Below, in pieces: positions 20,801 through 29,752 of a stretch of 64,000 nt of DNA. Every line of letters starts with the position of its first letter. Position 1 is the first letter of the stretch. The stretch is taken from contig CANJKZ010000142.1 of NCBI GenBank assembly GCA_947471745.1, forward strand, positions 1,054,001-1,118,000. The letters run 5' to 3'. Position numbers and translations under genes: made by a program. The notes beneath the pieces were generated by a model that was not told the DNA's origin, made no database searches, and saw only the letters and a list, made by a program, of their open reading frames with translations. The stretch comes from Closterium sp. Naga37s-1 (Eukaryota; Streptophyta; Zygnematophyceae; Desmidiales; Closteriaceae).

Positions 20801-22411
20801 GAGGAACCAGCTAGCATGGAGGAGGCATTAGCTGGACCAGATAGGGAGAAGTGGCTGGTTTCCAGGGATGCTGAGTACCAGAGCCTGCTGGAGAATGGGA
20901 CATGGGAGCTGGTGGTGCTGCCTGAGGAGAAGAAAGCCGTACAGTGCAAGTGGGTGCTAAGGATCAAGACCGATGACAAGGGACAGGTCACCATCTACAA
21001 GAGTAGGCTGGTGGCTAAGGGGTTTATGCAGAAGGAGAAGCAGGACTTCAATGAGATCTTTGCTCCCACTGCCAAACCCCCTACCCTCCGTGTCTTGTTG
21101 GCAGATTCAGCCGTTAGTGGGAAATTCATCATTCAGATGGATATATCAACGGCATTCCTCAATGGGATTTTAGAGGAGGATGTGTACATGACGCAGCCGC
21201 CTGGGTATGAGGATGGTACGGGCAGGGTGTGCAAGCTGAAAAAGTCCATCTATGGATTGAAGCAAGAGCCACGCTGCTGGTACCAGAAGTTGGCAGCTGT
21301 TTTAGAGGAGATGGGATTCAGGACCAGCAGCTGCGATGAGAGCCTCTTTCTCAAGGGGGAGAAGGAGAAGCTGGTGATGTTTCTGGTCTACGTGGACGAC
21401 ATTCTTCTCTTCAGCAGCAGCATGAAGGAGATCCAGAAAGTGCAGCAGCAGCTGATGGAGAACTTCAAGTGCAAGAACCTTGGGGAGGTAAAGTACTACC
21501 TCGGGATGCACGTGGAGAGGGATCTGGATCACAGGTGGTTGAAGCTGCATCAGGAGAAGTTCATCAAGGAGCTGGGGGAGAAGTATGGGATTGAGAATGA
21601 GCGCAAGGTTGCAACTCCCCTGCCAGCAGAATTCAAGCTTGTGAAGGCTGCAGAGGATGAAGGGGTTGAAGCCGAGGAGCAGCAGAAATTTCAGTCCTTG
21701 GTGGGCAGCCTCTTGTATGCAGCGGTTCACACGAGGCCCGACATCTCTTTCTCTGTTGGGCAGCTGGCAAGGGTGGTGCACAATTCATCAGAGGAGCAGG
21801 TGGATGCAGCTGAGCGTGTGGTGAAGTACCTGAACTCTCACCCAAGCATTGGAGTTCAATACTCCGCATCTGCACAGGTGAAGCAGAAAGGGGTTGAGGT
21901 GCTGAAAGAGAAGGGGGAGCGGCTTGGGGAAGGCAAGCTGTTTCTCACTTGCTTTACCGATGCTACGTGGGCTTCTGAGAAGGAGGATTCCTCATCTGTG
22001 GGAGGATACATCTGCGTAGTTGGGGGAGGACCTGTTAGTTGGAGGTCCAAGAAGCAGACGGAGACGGCACTATCTTCCATGGAATCGGAGTACATGGTGA
22101 TGTTCCATGGGGTGAAGGAGGTGATTTGGCTGAGGAGGCTGTTAGAGGAGATTGGCCAGGAGCAGAAGGTTGCTACGCCGCTGTTTTGTGATAGCAAGGG
22201 GGCTCTTGGGATGGCCAGGAACGCTGTGCTTCATGGGCTGAACAAGCACATGCGTATCAAGTGGCACTGGCTGCGTAAGGAGGTGAAGAGGGGGACGGTG
22301 AATCCGATCTACATCAAGACTCACCAGCAGCCTGCAGACTTCCTCACCAAGAGGCTTGCGGATGAGCCTCATTGGCGTTGTGTGCGCATGAGTGGAATGA
22401 GCATGAACTAG
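17807..22411 (+). CDS. A3 Gag-Pol polyprotein (Ty1/copia), intact ORF
   Basis: A single 1534-residue frame from ATG 17807 with no stop. It directs capsid assembly, polyprotein cleavage, reverse transcription and integration of the element. Order seen: Gag (about 1-300, Arg/Gly-rich tail 235-295), zinc knuckle C302-C305-H310-C315, aspartic protease D398-T-G, GAG-pre-integrase with H554/H559 and C588/C591, integrase catalytic D618, D682, E718 (DX35E), RT first aspartate D1112 and YVDD 1195-1198, RNase H D1385, E1426, D1462. Gag and Pol share one frame, as is normal for copia. Oddities: Asp instead of Gly two residues before the integrase AER motif (SNDVAER), and KQEPRCW where A1 has KQAPRCW. 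All catalytic residues are present, so it may be active; transcription is untested. Confidence 0.95.
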   Translation: MAGNTSTGAGESSAQDRSGSQESGVSAPRGARTNQGSLVKEVLKNFTVEKFNGEGYDDWAWKMQLYFRQIGLLKLMIGEEPRPSDPTLQEDWDERSSAGYYLMSQSLELNQRHHVMHLLPEVECGPKAWTVLKELHAPTSVVATLMLERELSALRLSEGEPVQPVLDKMRDLYAKLATAGITYPEQTKCLKMLSLLPESWLQFTSGLSLPQNQSSWTLEWVRTKILEEDFRRRQLRGGDDGSSGYGMQGSRRGRGRGFGGAGRGAKKDDDSNDQQGGTGWGRGAKSGRGGKSGAGGKMKGSCWYCEKEGHPWFLCYKKPDGWTPQNRHQDGGARRNQKNGASMVADSSDNNPKSNGGAEKKKERTAGQFFHVGDEGEQGDGSAKVGAELHPLDFWVLDTGAAWTMTPRKDLLDDLRAAPISEVCSASGHALKVAGAGRAAFKGADGKPVVLHDVLLVPDLKANLVSLRKLAKAGVSDSMDGARTYKGQLGNRVLWDLHESKDVYRSMWQLPALTWHGGGQARERSASQGECNAVGAVGVRVSARSGETDWATAHRRLGHVAMPLLKQLEKDGAVKGLKLSGQPPDDNCEICLLSKFTRFPFHSVAGRSKKPLELVHMDLVGPLPVQGHKGERYFLTIVDDWSRLMWAYPLKQKDQAASTIRDDWLPFVEKQAECVVKRIRTDRGGEFLGAEMTAWLKKQGIQRELTTAYTAQSNDVAERANRTILETARALLIESGLANSMWPHAVRHATVARNRVLSKVGDDSWVPLERWLGRKPPVDMLRVFGCMAVAHVPKVHRSKLGASAIWCVHLGLAAESKGWLLWEPCKGVLFDSRDVKFVEGMMYGSWEKQPEAKVSQQMEQITMQLDLTPSMWEEGDEAAAEGGDGEKVQEAPAGGGDDVETSGSTREAAGSEGGEEQQGKAKVPKLPQRRKLKGVVMKEWETPVSRPGRARMATMKLTAGADVAEQQLGNEEALLILPHGYDPDEEDEPAYCFLAPAPEEPASMEEALAGPDREKWLVSRDAEYQSLLENGTWELVVLPEEKKAVQCKWVLRIKTDDKGQVTIYKSRLVAKGFMQKEKQDFNEIFAPTAKPPTLRVLLADSAVSGKFIIQMDISTAFLNGILEEDVYMTQPPGYEDGTGRVCKLKKSIYGLKQEPRCWYQKLAAVLEEMGFRTSSCDESLFLKGEKEKLVMFLVYVDDILLFSSSMKEIQKVQQQLMENFKCKNLGEVKYYLGMHVERDLDHRWLKLHQEKFIKELGEKYGIENERKVATPLPAEFKLVKAAEDEGVEAEEQQKFQSLVGSLLYAAVHTRPDISFSVGQLARVVHNSSEEQVDAAERVVKYLNSHPSIGVQYSASAQVKQKGVEVLKEKGERLGEGKLFLTCFTDATWASEKEDSSSVGGYICVVGGGPVSWRSKKQTETALSSMESEYMVMFHGVKEVIWLRRLLEEIGQEQKVATPLFCDSKGALGMARNAVLHGLNKHMRIKWHWLRKEVKRGTVNPIYIKTHQQPADFLTKRLADEPHWRCVRMSGMSMN

Positions 22412-22438
22412 CATGGAATGATGGGGATGCAGCCGGCA

Positions 22439-22453
22439 GGCTGAGGGGGAGTG
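22439..22453 (+). promoter_or_regulatory. A3 polypurine tract
   Basis: GGCTGAGGGGGAGTG abutting the middle LTR. Confidence 0.85.
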
Positions 22454-23544
22454 TGTTGGGTGCAAATTCACATTGCACGACATCCTGCCGTCTGTTTGTA
22501 CGAGTATGTGTGTGCGAATGCATTTGGGTGTGAATGGAATGTTCGTGTGTTTGTTTGCTTTCGCAATTTTTGCTTGAAGCATTTGCAGGTACTCGCGCAA
22601 TGTGCGCTTCGGCACAACATTGTACGCGCTATGAACAGTACAAGCAGAAAGGACGAGCTCGCAAAGGAACCCAAGATGGACGCTTTGCAGTTCGGTTGAA
22701 TTGATTGCGAGATTCAGTTCTATCCAACTCGAAATTGTACTGTTTTGTTTGGTTGACTATAGTGTAGCAGGGCAGGCACTATAGGGGTACAATTTAGGTG
22801 AAGGTTGGATGTTTTTTGTCTGTATCTGCATGCTACAGGGCCAGGGGAAACCAGCGGAACCAGCATTTGGCTGGTTGGGCAAAGACAAAACAGGTTCTGT
22901 TTTTAGGACCTGAACCTGGTTGTTGTTTTCCCAGGTTGGAAAAACAGAACCAGAGGTTGTTTACCAACCTACCACCTGCTGTTTTGTCCAGCCAGGTTGG
23001 TTCTGTTGCTTGGAATTATTTGGGATCATCCCTGGTTGTTCCCAGGTTGATTCCCAAGGTCCTTGCTAGCTAGAACTATTTATTGCTTCTCTGTTTGTAC
23101 CTGGATATATTCAATTTGATTCAAGCGAATTCCTTCCTTGCTGGAATTTCGTTTCTACGCGGTGCGACGGCGGAATGCTACCGAGTCAACGCTAGTACGC
23201 TAGCACTACGACGCTAGGCAAACGCTGTCCGAGTCATAACTTCGTAATGGCAGAACTTTTCGCGAGGCAACTTGGCTCTTTTGAAAGCTCTTAGAGTGAG
23301 CTTCGATATAGCGAGTTCTCAGCTTAATCCGATCGACGGTCTGCACGGCACGCTGCGCGACGTTCAAGGTACTCTTGCTGTTTTGACTAAGTCCCTCTTG
23401 ATCCCTCTCTCTACAAACTCGGACCCGAGGATAGGGACTGGTCTTGTACCAGGCACCCAAGGACCCTTGGAGGTGACCCCGAGGAGAGGTTTTAAGTTTG
23501 ATAAAGTCTTAATAGCTTGAGTTTATTAGGCCCTTACACCAACA
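22454..23544 (+). repeat. Middle LTR of the A array (hybrid)
   Basis: 1091 bp. Carries the right-LTR states at four sites on its left side (CATCCTGCC, GCGCAAT, GTTTTTTG, G at 23085) and the left-LTR state T at 23408, where the right LTR has C (29192). No target duplication on either side. It would act as 3' LTR of A3 and 5' LTR of A4. Nested hairpin 22893-22951. Confidence 0.95.
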
Positions 23545-23547
23545 AGC

Positions 23548-23559
23548 TGGTATCAGAGC
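23548..23559 (+). promoter_or_regulatory. A4 primer-binding site
   Basis: TGGTATCAGAGC three bases after the middle LTR; initiator tRNA-Met type. Confidence 0.93.
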
Positions 23560-23590
23560 TGCGTTATAGTGATCCTCGTTATAGGTAGCT

Positions 23591-26500
23591 ATGGCGGGCA
23601 ACACCTCGACGGGAGCTGGTGAATCTTCAGCCCAAGATCGTAGCGGGAGCCAAGAGTCTGGTGTTTCAGCGCCAAGGGGAGCGCGAACAAACCAGGGCTC
23701 GCTGGTCAAGGAGGTGCTGAAGAACTTCACCGTCGAGAAGTTCAATGGTGAGGGCTATGATGATTGGGCCTGGAAAATGCAACTATATTTCCGTCAGATT
23801 GGATTGCTGAAACTAATGATTGGGGAGGAGCCTAGACCGAGTGACCCCACGCTGCAGGAAGATTGGGACGAGCGCTCCTCGGCTGGCTACTATTTGATGT
23901 CGCAGAGTTTGGAGCTGAACCAGCGTCACCACGTCATGCACCTGCTGCCAGAGGTTGAATGCGGTCCGAAGGCATGGACCGTGTTGAAGGAGCTGCACGC
24001 CCCGACCTCCGTTGTCGCAACGTTGATGCTGGAGAGGGAGCTGTCCGCGTTGCGCCTGAGCGAGGGAGAGCCGGTGCAACCTGTCCTGGACAAGATGCGC
24101 GACCTCTACGCGAAGTTGGCGACCGCGGGAATCACCTACCCGGAGCAGACCAAGTGCTTGAAGATGCTCTCGCTGCTGCCTGAATCGTGGCTTCAATTCA
24201 CGAGTGGATTGAGCCTGCCGCAGAACCAGAGCTCGTGGACACTCGAGTGGGTGCGGACAAAGATTCTGGAGGAGGACTTCCGTCGCCGCCAACTGAGGGG
24301 TGGAGACGACGGCAGCAGCGGCTACGGGATGCAAGGGAGCCGACGTGGCAGAGGACGTGGCTTCGGTGGTGCTGGACGCGGTGCAAAGAAGGACGACGAC
24401 TCCAACGACCAACAAGGAGGTACCGGTTGGGGTCGCGGTGCGAAATCTGGACGTGGGGGCAAGTCGGGTGCTGGTGGCAAAATGAAAGGGAGTTGCTGGT
24501 ATTGTGAGAAGGAGGGGCACCCCTGGTTTTTGTGCTATAAGAAACCCGATGGATGGACCCCCCAGAATCGACACCAGGATGGCGGCGCACGGAGGAACCA
24601 GAAAAACGGCGCGAGCATGGTCGCCGATTCGTCCGACAACAACCCGAAGAGCAACGGCGGTGCGGAGAAGAAGAAGGAGCGCACCGCTGGCCAGTTCTTC
24701 CATGTTGGAGACGAGGGGGAGCAAGGAGACGGTTCTGCCAAGGTTGGAGCAGAGCTGCATCCCCTGGACTTTTGGGTGTTGGACACGGGCGCTGCGTGGA
24801 CGATGACGCCGCGCAAGGACCTGCTAGACGACCTACGCGCTGCACCAATCTCTGAGGTGTGCTCTGCCTCTGGACATGCGTTGAAGGTGGCTGGTGCGGG
24901 ACGAGCTGCATTCAAAGGAGCGGATGGCAAGCCGGTGGTGCTGCACGACGTTCTGCTCGTTCCCGACCTCAAGGCCAACCTCGTCTCCCTCCGTAAGCTC
25001 GCCAAGGCTGGGGTGAGTGATAGCATGGATGGGGCACGCACTTACAAGGGGCAGCTGGGCAACCGGGTGCTTTGGGATCTGCACGAGAGCAAGGATGTGT
25101 ATAGATCCATGTGGCAGTTGCCGGCATTGACGTGGCACGGTGGGGGGCAGGCTAGAGAGAGGTCTGCATCCCAGGGGGAGTGCAACGCTGTTGGAGCGGT
25201 TGGTGTGAGAGTGTCGGCCAGATCCGGGGAGACAGATTGGGCAACGGCACACCGACGCTTGGGGCATGTAGCAATGCCTTTGCTGAAGCAGCTGGAGAAG
25301 GATGGGGCCGTCAAGGGTCTGAAGCTGAGCGGCCAGCCACCTGATGACAACTGTGAAATCTGCTTGCTATCCAAATTCACCCGTTTCCCCTTCCACAGTG
25401 TGGCTGGCAGGAGCAAGAAGCCTTTGGAGCTGGTCCACATGGACTTGGTTGGGCCGCTGCCGGTTCAGGGGCACAAAGGGGAGCGGTACTTCTTGACCAT
25501 AGTGGATGATTGGAGCAGGCTGATGTGGGCGTATCCGCTGAAGCAGAAGGACCAGGCCGCCTCCACGATACGGGATGATTGGCTGCCGTTCGTGGAGAAG
25601 CAAGCGGAGTGTGTAGTGAAGCGGATCAGGACAGATCGGGGTGGTGAGTTCCTTGGAGCTGAGATGACGGCCTGGCTTAAGAAGCAGGGCATCCAGAGGG
25701 AGCTGACCACGGCTTACACCGCACAGTCCAACGGTGTAGCAGAACGGGCGAACCGGACCATTCTAGAGACAGCTAGGGCGCTGCTAATAGAATCTGGGCT
25801 GGCCAACTCCATGTGGCCCCATGCTGTCCGACACGCTACGGTTGCTAGGAACAGGGTTCTCTCCAAGGTTGGGGATGACTCCTGGGTGCCGTTGGAGAGG
25901 TGGCTTGGGAGGAAGCCGCCGGTGGACATGCTGAGGGTGTTCGGTTGCATGGCAGTCGCCCACGTCCCCAAAGTCCACCGAAGTAAGTTGGGGGCAAGTG
26001 CAATCTGGTGTGTGCATTTGGGGCTGGCTGCTGAGAGCAAAGGATGGCTGCTGTGGGAACCATGCAAGGGTGTGTTGTTTGACAGCAGGGATGTGAAGTT
26101 TGTTGAGGGCATGATGTATGGGAGCTGGGAGAAACAGCCGGAGGCTAAGGTGTCCCAGCAGATGGAGCAGATCACCATGCAGCTGGACCTGACTCCTAGT
26201 ATGTGGGAGGAGGGAGATGAGGCAGCTGCAGAGGGTGGTGATGGAGAGAAGGTGCAGGAGGCACCTGCTGGTGGAGGAGATGATGTAGAGACTAGTGGTA
26301 GCACCAGGGAAGCTGCTGGATCTGAGGGAGGAGAAGAACAGCAGGGCAAAACTAAGGTGCCTAAGCTACCACAAAGGAGGAAGCTGAAGGGTGTCGTTAT
26401 GAAGGAATGGGAGACACCCGTGTCTAGGCCAGGACGTACCCGTATGGCCACTATGAAGCTGACTGCAGGAGCTGATGTAGCAGAGCAGCAGCTTGGGAAT

Positions 26501-28195
26501 GAGGAGGCATTGCTGATTCTACCGCATGGCTATGATCCGGATGAGGAGGATGAACCTGCCTACTGTTTTCTTGCCCCTGCACCAGAGGAACCAGCTAGCA
26601 TGGAGGAGGCATTAGCTGGACCAGATAGGGAGAAGTGGCTGGTTTCCAGGGATGCTGAGTACCAGAGCCTGCTGGAGAATGGGACATGGGAGCTGGTGGT
26701 GCTGCCTGAGGGGAAGAAAGCCGTACAGTGCAAGTGGGTGCTAAGGATCAAGACCGATGACAAGGGACAGGTCACCATCTACAAGAGTAGGCTGGTGGCT
26801 AAGGGGTTTATGCAGAAGGAGAAGCAGGACTTCAATGAGATCTTTGCTCCCACTGCCAAACCCCCTACCCTCCGTGTCTTGTTGGCAGATTCAGCCGTTA
26901 GTGGGAAATTCATCATTCAGATGGATATATCAACGGCATTCCTCAATGGGATTTTAGAGGAGGATGTGTACATGACGCAGCCGCCTGGGTATGAGGATGG
27001 TACGGGCAGGGTGTGCAAGCTGAAAAAGTCCATCTATGGATTGAAGCAAGAGCCACGCTGCTGGTACCAGAAGTTGGCAGCTGTTTTAGAGGAGATGGGA
27101 TTCAGGACCAGCAGCTGCGATGAGAGCCTCTTTCTCAAGGGGGAGAAGGAGAAGCTGGTGATGTTTCTGGTCTACGTGGACGACATTCTTCTCTTCAGCA
27201 GCAGCATGAAGGAGATCCAGAAAGTGCAGCAGCAGCTGATGGAGAACTTCAAGTGCAAGAACCTTGGGGAGGTAAAGTACTACCTCGGGATGCACGTGGA
27301 GAGGGATCTGGATCACAGGTGGTTGAAGCTGCACCAGGAGAAGTTCATCAAGGAGCTGGGGGAGAAGTATGGGATTGAGAATGAGCGCAAGGTTGCAACT
27401 CCCCTGCCAGCAGAATTCAAGCTTGTGAAGGCTGCAGAGGATGAAGGGGTTGAAGCCGAGGAGCAGCAGAAATTTCAGTCCTTGGTGGGCAGCCTCTTGT
27501 ATGCAGCGGTTCACACGAGGCCCGACATCTCTTTCTCTGTTGGGCAGCTGGCAAGGGTGGTGCACAATTCATCAGAGGAGCAGGTGGATGCAGCTGAGCG
27601 TGTGGTGAAGTACCTGAACTCTCACCCAAGCATTGGAGTTCAATACTCCGCATCTGCACAGGTGAAGCAGAAAGGGGTTGAGGTGCTGAAAGAGAAGGGG
27701 GAGCGGCTTGGGGAAGGCAAGCTGTTTCTCACTTGCTTTACCGATGCTACGTGGGCTTCTGAGAAGGAGGATTCCTCATCTGTGGGAGGATACATCTGCG
27801 TAGTTGGGGGAGGACCTGTTAGTTGGAGGTCCAAGAAGCAGACGGAGACGGCACTATCTTCCATGGAATCGGAGTACATGGTGATGTTCCATGGGGTGAA
27901 GGAGGTGATTTGGCTGAGGAGGCTGTTAGAGGAGATTGGCCAGGAGCAGAAGGTTGCTACGCCGCTGTTTTGTGATAGCAAGGGGGCTCTTGGGATGGCC
28001 AGGAACGCTGTGCTTCATGGGCTGAACAAGCACATGCGTATCAAGTGGCACTGGCTGCGTAAGGAGGTGAAGAGGGGGACGGTGAATCCGATCTACATCA
28101 AGACTCACCAGCAGCCTGCAGACTTCCTCACCAAGAGGCTTGCGGATGAGCCTCATTGGCGTTGTGTGCGCATGAGTGGAATGAGCATGAACTAG
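23591..28195 (+). CDS. A4 Gag-Pol polyprotein (Ty1/copia), intact ORF
   Basis: 1534 residues, the second unit of the array, with every domain at the same residue number as A3 (zinc knuckle 302-315, protease D398, integrase D618/D682/E718, RT YVDD 1195-1198, RNase H D1385/E1426/D1462). I found about ten nucleotide differences from A3 by eye across the internal region; four change residues (SNGVAER here against SNDVAER, GKTKV against GKAKV, GRTRM against GRARM, PEGKK against PEEKK). At three of these A4 keeps the A1 state; GKTKV is private to A4. Both share YTAQSN, KQEPRCW and SSMESEYMVM, which A1 lacks, so they descend from one insertion. The likelier of the two to encode a fully wild-type integrase. 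Confidence 0.95.
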   Translation: MAGNTSTGAGESSAQDRSGSQESGVSAPRGARTNQGSLVKEVLKNFTVEKFNGEGYDDWAWKMQLYFRQIGLLKLMIGEEPRPSDPTLQEDWDERSSAGYYLMSQSLELNQRHHVMHLLPEVECGPKAWTVLKELHAPTSVVATLMLERELSALRLSEGEPVQPVLDKMRDLYAKLATAGITYPEQTKCLKMLSLLPESWLQFTSGLSLPQNQSSWTLEWVRTKILEEDFRRRQLRGGDDGSSGYGMQGSRRGRGRGFGGAGRGAKKDDDSNDQQGGTGWGRGAKSGRGGKSGAGGKMKGSCWYCEKEGHPWFLCYKKPDGWTPQNRHQDGGARRNQKNGASMVADSSDNNPKSNGGAEKKKERTAGQFFHVGDEGEQGDGSAKVGAELHPLDFWVLDTGAAWTMTPRKDLLDDLRAAPISEVCSASGHALKVAGAGRAAFKGADGKPVVLHDVLLVPDLKANLVSLRKLAKAGVSDSMDGARTYKGQLGNRVLWDLHESKDVYRSMWQLPALTWHGGGQARERSASQGECNAVGAVGVRVSARSGETDWATAHRRLGHVAMPLLKQLEKDGAVKGLKLSGQPPDDNCEICLLSKFTRFPFHSVAGRSKKPLELVHMDLVGPLPVQGHKGERYFLTIVDDWSRLMWAYPLKQKDQAASTIRDDWLPFVEKQAECVVKRIRTDRGGEFLGAEMTAWLKKQGIQRELTTAYTAQSNGVAERANRTILETARALLIESGLANSMWPHAVRHATVARNRVLSKVGDDSWVPLERWLGRKPPVDMLRVFGCMAVAHVPKVHRSKLGASAIWCVHLGLAAESKGWLLWEPCKGVLFDSRDVKFVEGMMYGSWEKQPEAKVSQQMEQITMQLDLTPSMWEEGDEAAAEGGDGEKVQEAPAGGGDDVETSGSTREAAGSEGGEEQQGKTKVPKLPQRRKLKGVVMKEWETPVSRPGRTRMATMKLTAGADVAEQQLGNEEALLILPHGYDPDEEDEPAYCFLAPAPEEPASMEEALAGPDREKWLVSRDAEYQSLLENGTWELVVLPEGKKAVQCKWVLRIKTDDKGQVTIYKSRLVAKGFMQKEKQDFNEIFAPTAKPPTLRVLLADSAVSGKFIIQMDISTAFLNGILEEDVYMTQPPGYEDGTGRVCKLKKSIYGLKQEPRCWYQKLAAVLEEMGFRTSSCDESLFLKGEKEKLVMFLVYVDDILLFSSSMKEIQKVQQQLMENFKCKNLGEVKYYLGMHVERDLDHRWLKLHQEKFIKELGEKYGIENERKVATPLPAEFKLVKAAEDEGVEAEEQQKFQSLVGSLLYAAVHTRPDISFSVGQLARVVHNSSEEQVDAAERVVKYLNSHPSIGVQYSASAQVKQKGVEVLKEKGERLGEGKLFLTCFTDATWASEKEDSSSVGGYICVVGGGPVSWRSKKQTETALSSMESEYMVMFHGVKEVIWLRRLLEEIGQEQKVATPLFCDSKGALGMARNAVLHGLNKHMRIKWHWLRKEVKRGTVNPIYIKTHQQPADFLTKRLADEPHWRCVRMSGMSMN

Positions 28196-28222
28196 CATGG
28201 AATGATGGGGATGCAGCCGGCA

Positions 28223-28237
28223 GGCTGAGGGGGAGTG
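28223..28237 (+). promoter_or_regulatory. A4 polypurine tract
   Basis: GGCTGAGGGGGAGTG abutting the right LTR. Confidence 0.85.
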
Positions 28238-29328
28238 TGTTGGGTGCAAATTCACATTGCACGACATCCTGCCGTCTGTTTGTACGAGTATGTGTGTGCG
28301 AATGCATTTGGGTGTGAATGGAATGTTCGTGTGTTTGTTTGCTTTCGCAATTTTTGCTTGAAGCATTTGCAGGTACTCGCGCAATGTGCGCTTCGGCACA
28401 ACATTGTACGCGCTATGAACAGTACAAGCAGAAAGGACGAGCTCGCAAAGGAACCCAAGATGGACGCTTTGCAGTTCGGTTGAATTGATTGCGAGATTCA
28501 GTTCTATCCAACTCGAAATTGTACTGTTTTGTTTGGTTGACTATAGTGTAGCAGGGCAGGCACTATAGGGGTACAATTTAGGTGAAGGTTGGATGTTTTT
28601 TGTCTGTATCTGCATGCTACAGGGCCAGGGGAAACCAGCGGAACCAGCATTTGGCTGGTTGGGCAAAGACAAAACAGGTTCTGTTTTTAGGACCTGAACC
28701 TGGTTGTTGTTTTCCCAGGTTGGAAAAACAGAACCAGAGGTTGTTTACCAACCTACCACCTGCTGTTTTGTCCAGCCAGGTTGGTTCTGTTGCTTGGAAT
28801 TATTTGGGATCATCCCTGGTTGTTCCCAGGTTGATTCCCAAGGTCCTTGCTAGCTAGAACTATTTATTGCTTCTCTGTTTGTACCTGGATATATTCAATT
28901 TGATTCAAGCGAATTCCTTCCTTGCTGGAATTTCGTTTCTACGCGGTGCGACGGCGGAATGCTACCGAGTCAACGCTAGTACGCTAGCACTACGACGCTA
29001 GGCAAACGCTGTCCGAGTCATAACTTCGTAATGGCAGAACTTTTCGCGAGGCAACTTGGCTCTTTTGAAAGCTCTTAGAGTGAGCTTCGATATAGCGAGT
29101 TCTCAGCTTAATCCGATCGACGGTCTGCACGGCACGCTGCGCGACGTTCAAGGTACTCTTGCTGTTTTGACTAAGTCCCTCTTGATCCCTCCCTCTACAA
29201 ACTCGGACCCGAGGATAGGGACTGGTCTTGTACCAGGCACCCAAGGACCCTTGGAGGTGACCCCGAGGAGAGGTTTTAAGTTTGATAAAGTCTTAATAGC
29301 TTGAGTTTATTAGGCCCTTACACCAACA
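28238..29328 (+). repeat. A4 3' (right) LTR
   Basis: 1091 bp; shares four variants with the middle LTR and has a private C at 29192. I count about five differences from the left LTR (about 0.5 percent), a low divergence indicating a recent insertion. Nested hairpin 28677-28735. Followed by CCTCC. Confidence 0.97.
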
Positions 29329-29333
29329 CCTCC

Positions 29334-29752
29334 AAGGTCCAAACCTCTCGTGGCAGCACCCTCAGAGCCAGAACCAGCGCCAGCACCTACAAAGCCAGAC
29401 CCTCCAGTATCTGCACCCCCAGGACCAGCACCCCCAAAGCCAGTATCATCCGTAGCTGCACCTTCTATATCAGCACCCACTAAGTCCGCATTCACCGGCC
29501 GTTACGACGACAAATACAGCAGCTGGATTGACGCAGAGATGGCATATTGGAAGTCCACAGGCACCTACGCCGACGTAGTTTCTCCTCCTGGGGCGAACAT
29601 AGTCAATGGCATGTGGATTTTCAGGGTGAAGCGGCCGCCGGGTTCACGCCTTGTCTTCAAGGCGTGTTACATTGCTCGAGGCTTCAGTCAGCGTCAGGGG
29701 GTCGACTTCTTCCAGACCTTCTCCCCCACCCCAAATATAAACATTCTCCGGG
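29334..29752 (+). pseudogene. B' linker end and RT N-terminus, copy 1
   Basis: Sense-strand Pro/Ala-rich linker (repeats of EPEPAPAPT and PPVSAPPGPAPPKP) followed by the start of a B-type RT: IDAEMAYWKSTGTY, GANIVNGMWIFRVKRPPGS, ARGFSQRQGVDFFQTFSPTP. It breaks off at the C1 LTR just before the expected RVLLHVAAQ stretch. It was contiguous with 16009-16669 before the A array inserted. Copies: 33660-34090 and, inverted, 60820-61271. Confidence 0.85.

Larger units (their letters stand above)
16670..29328 (+). mobile_element. A3-A4: three-LTR tandem copia array
   Basis: LTR 16670-17760, internal 17761-22453, LTR 22454-23544, internal 23545-28237, LTR 28238-29328. All three LTRs are 1091 bp and both units are exactly 5784 bp. 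One target duplication, CCTCC at 16665-16669 and 29329-29333, brackets the whole array and none flanks the middle LTR. The interrupted sequence exists uninterrupted at 33655-33665 and, inverted, at 61262-61273. Middle LTR variants match the right LTR on its left side and the left LTR on its right side, as expected for unequal crossing over between the two LTRs of one insertion. Confidence 0.97.

Noticed and set aside
22454..23544. Two independent A insertions side by side instead of one tandem array
   Set aside because: There is no target duplication at the middle LTR, only one LTR between bodies, and the two bodies share derived changes.
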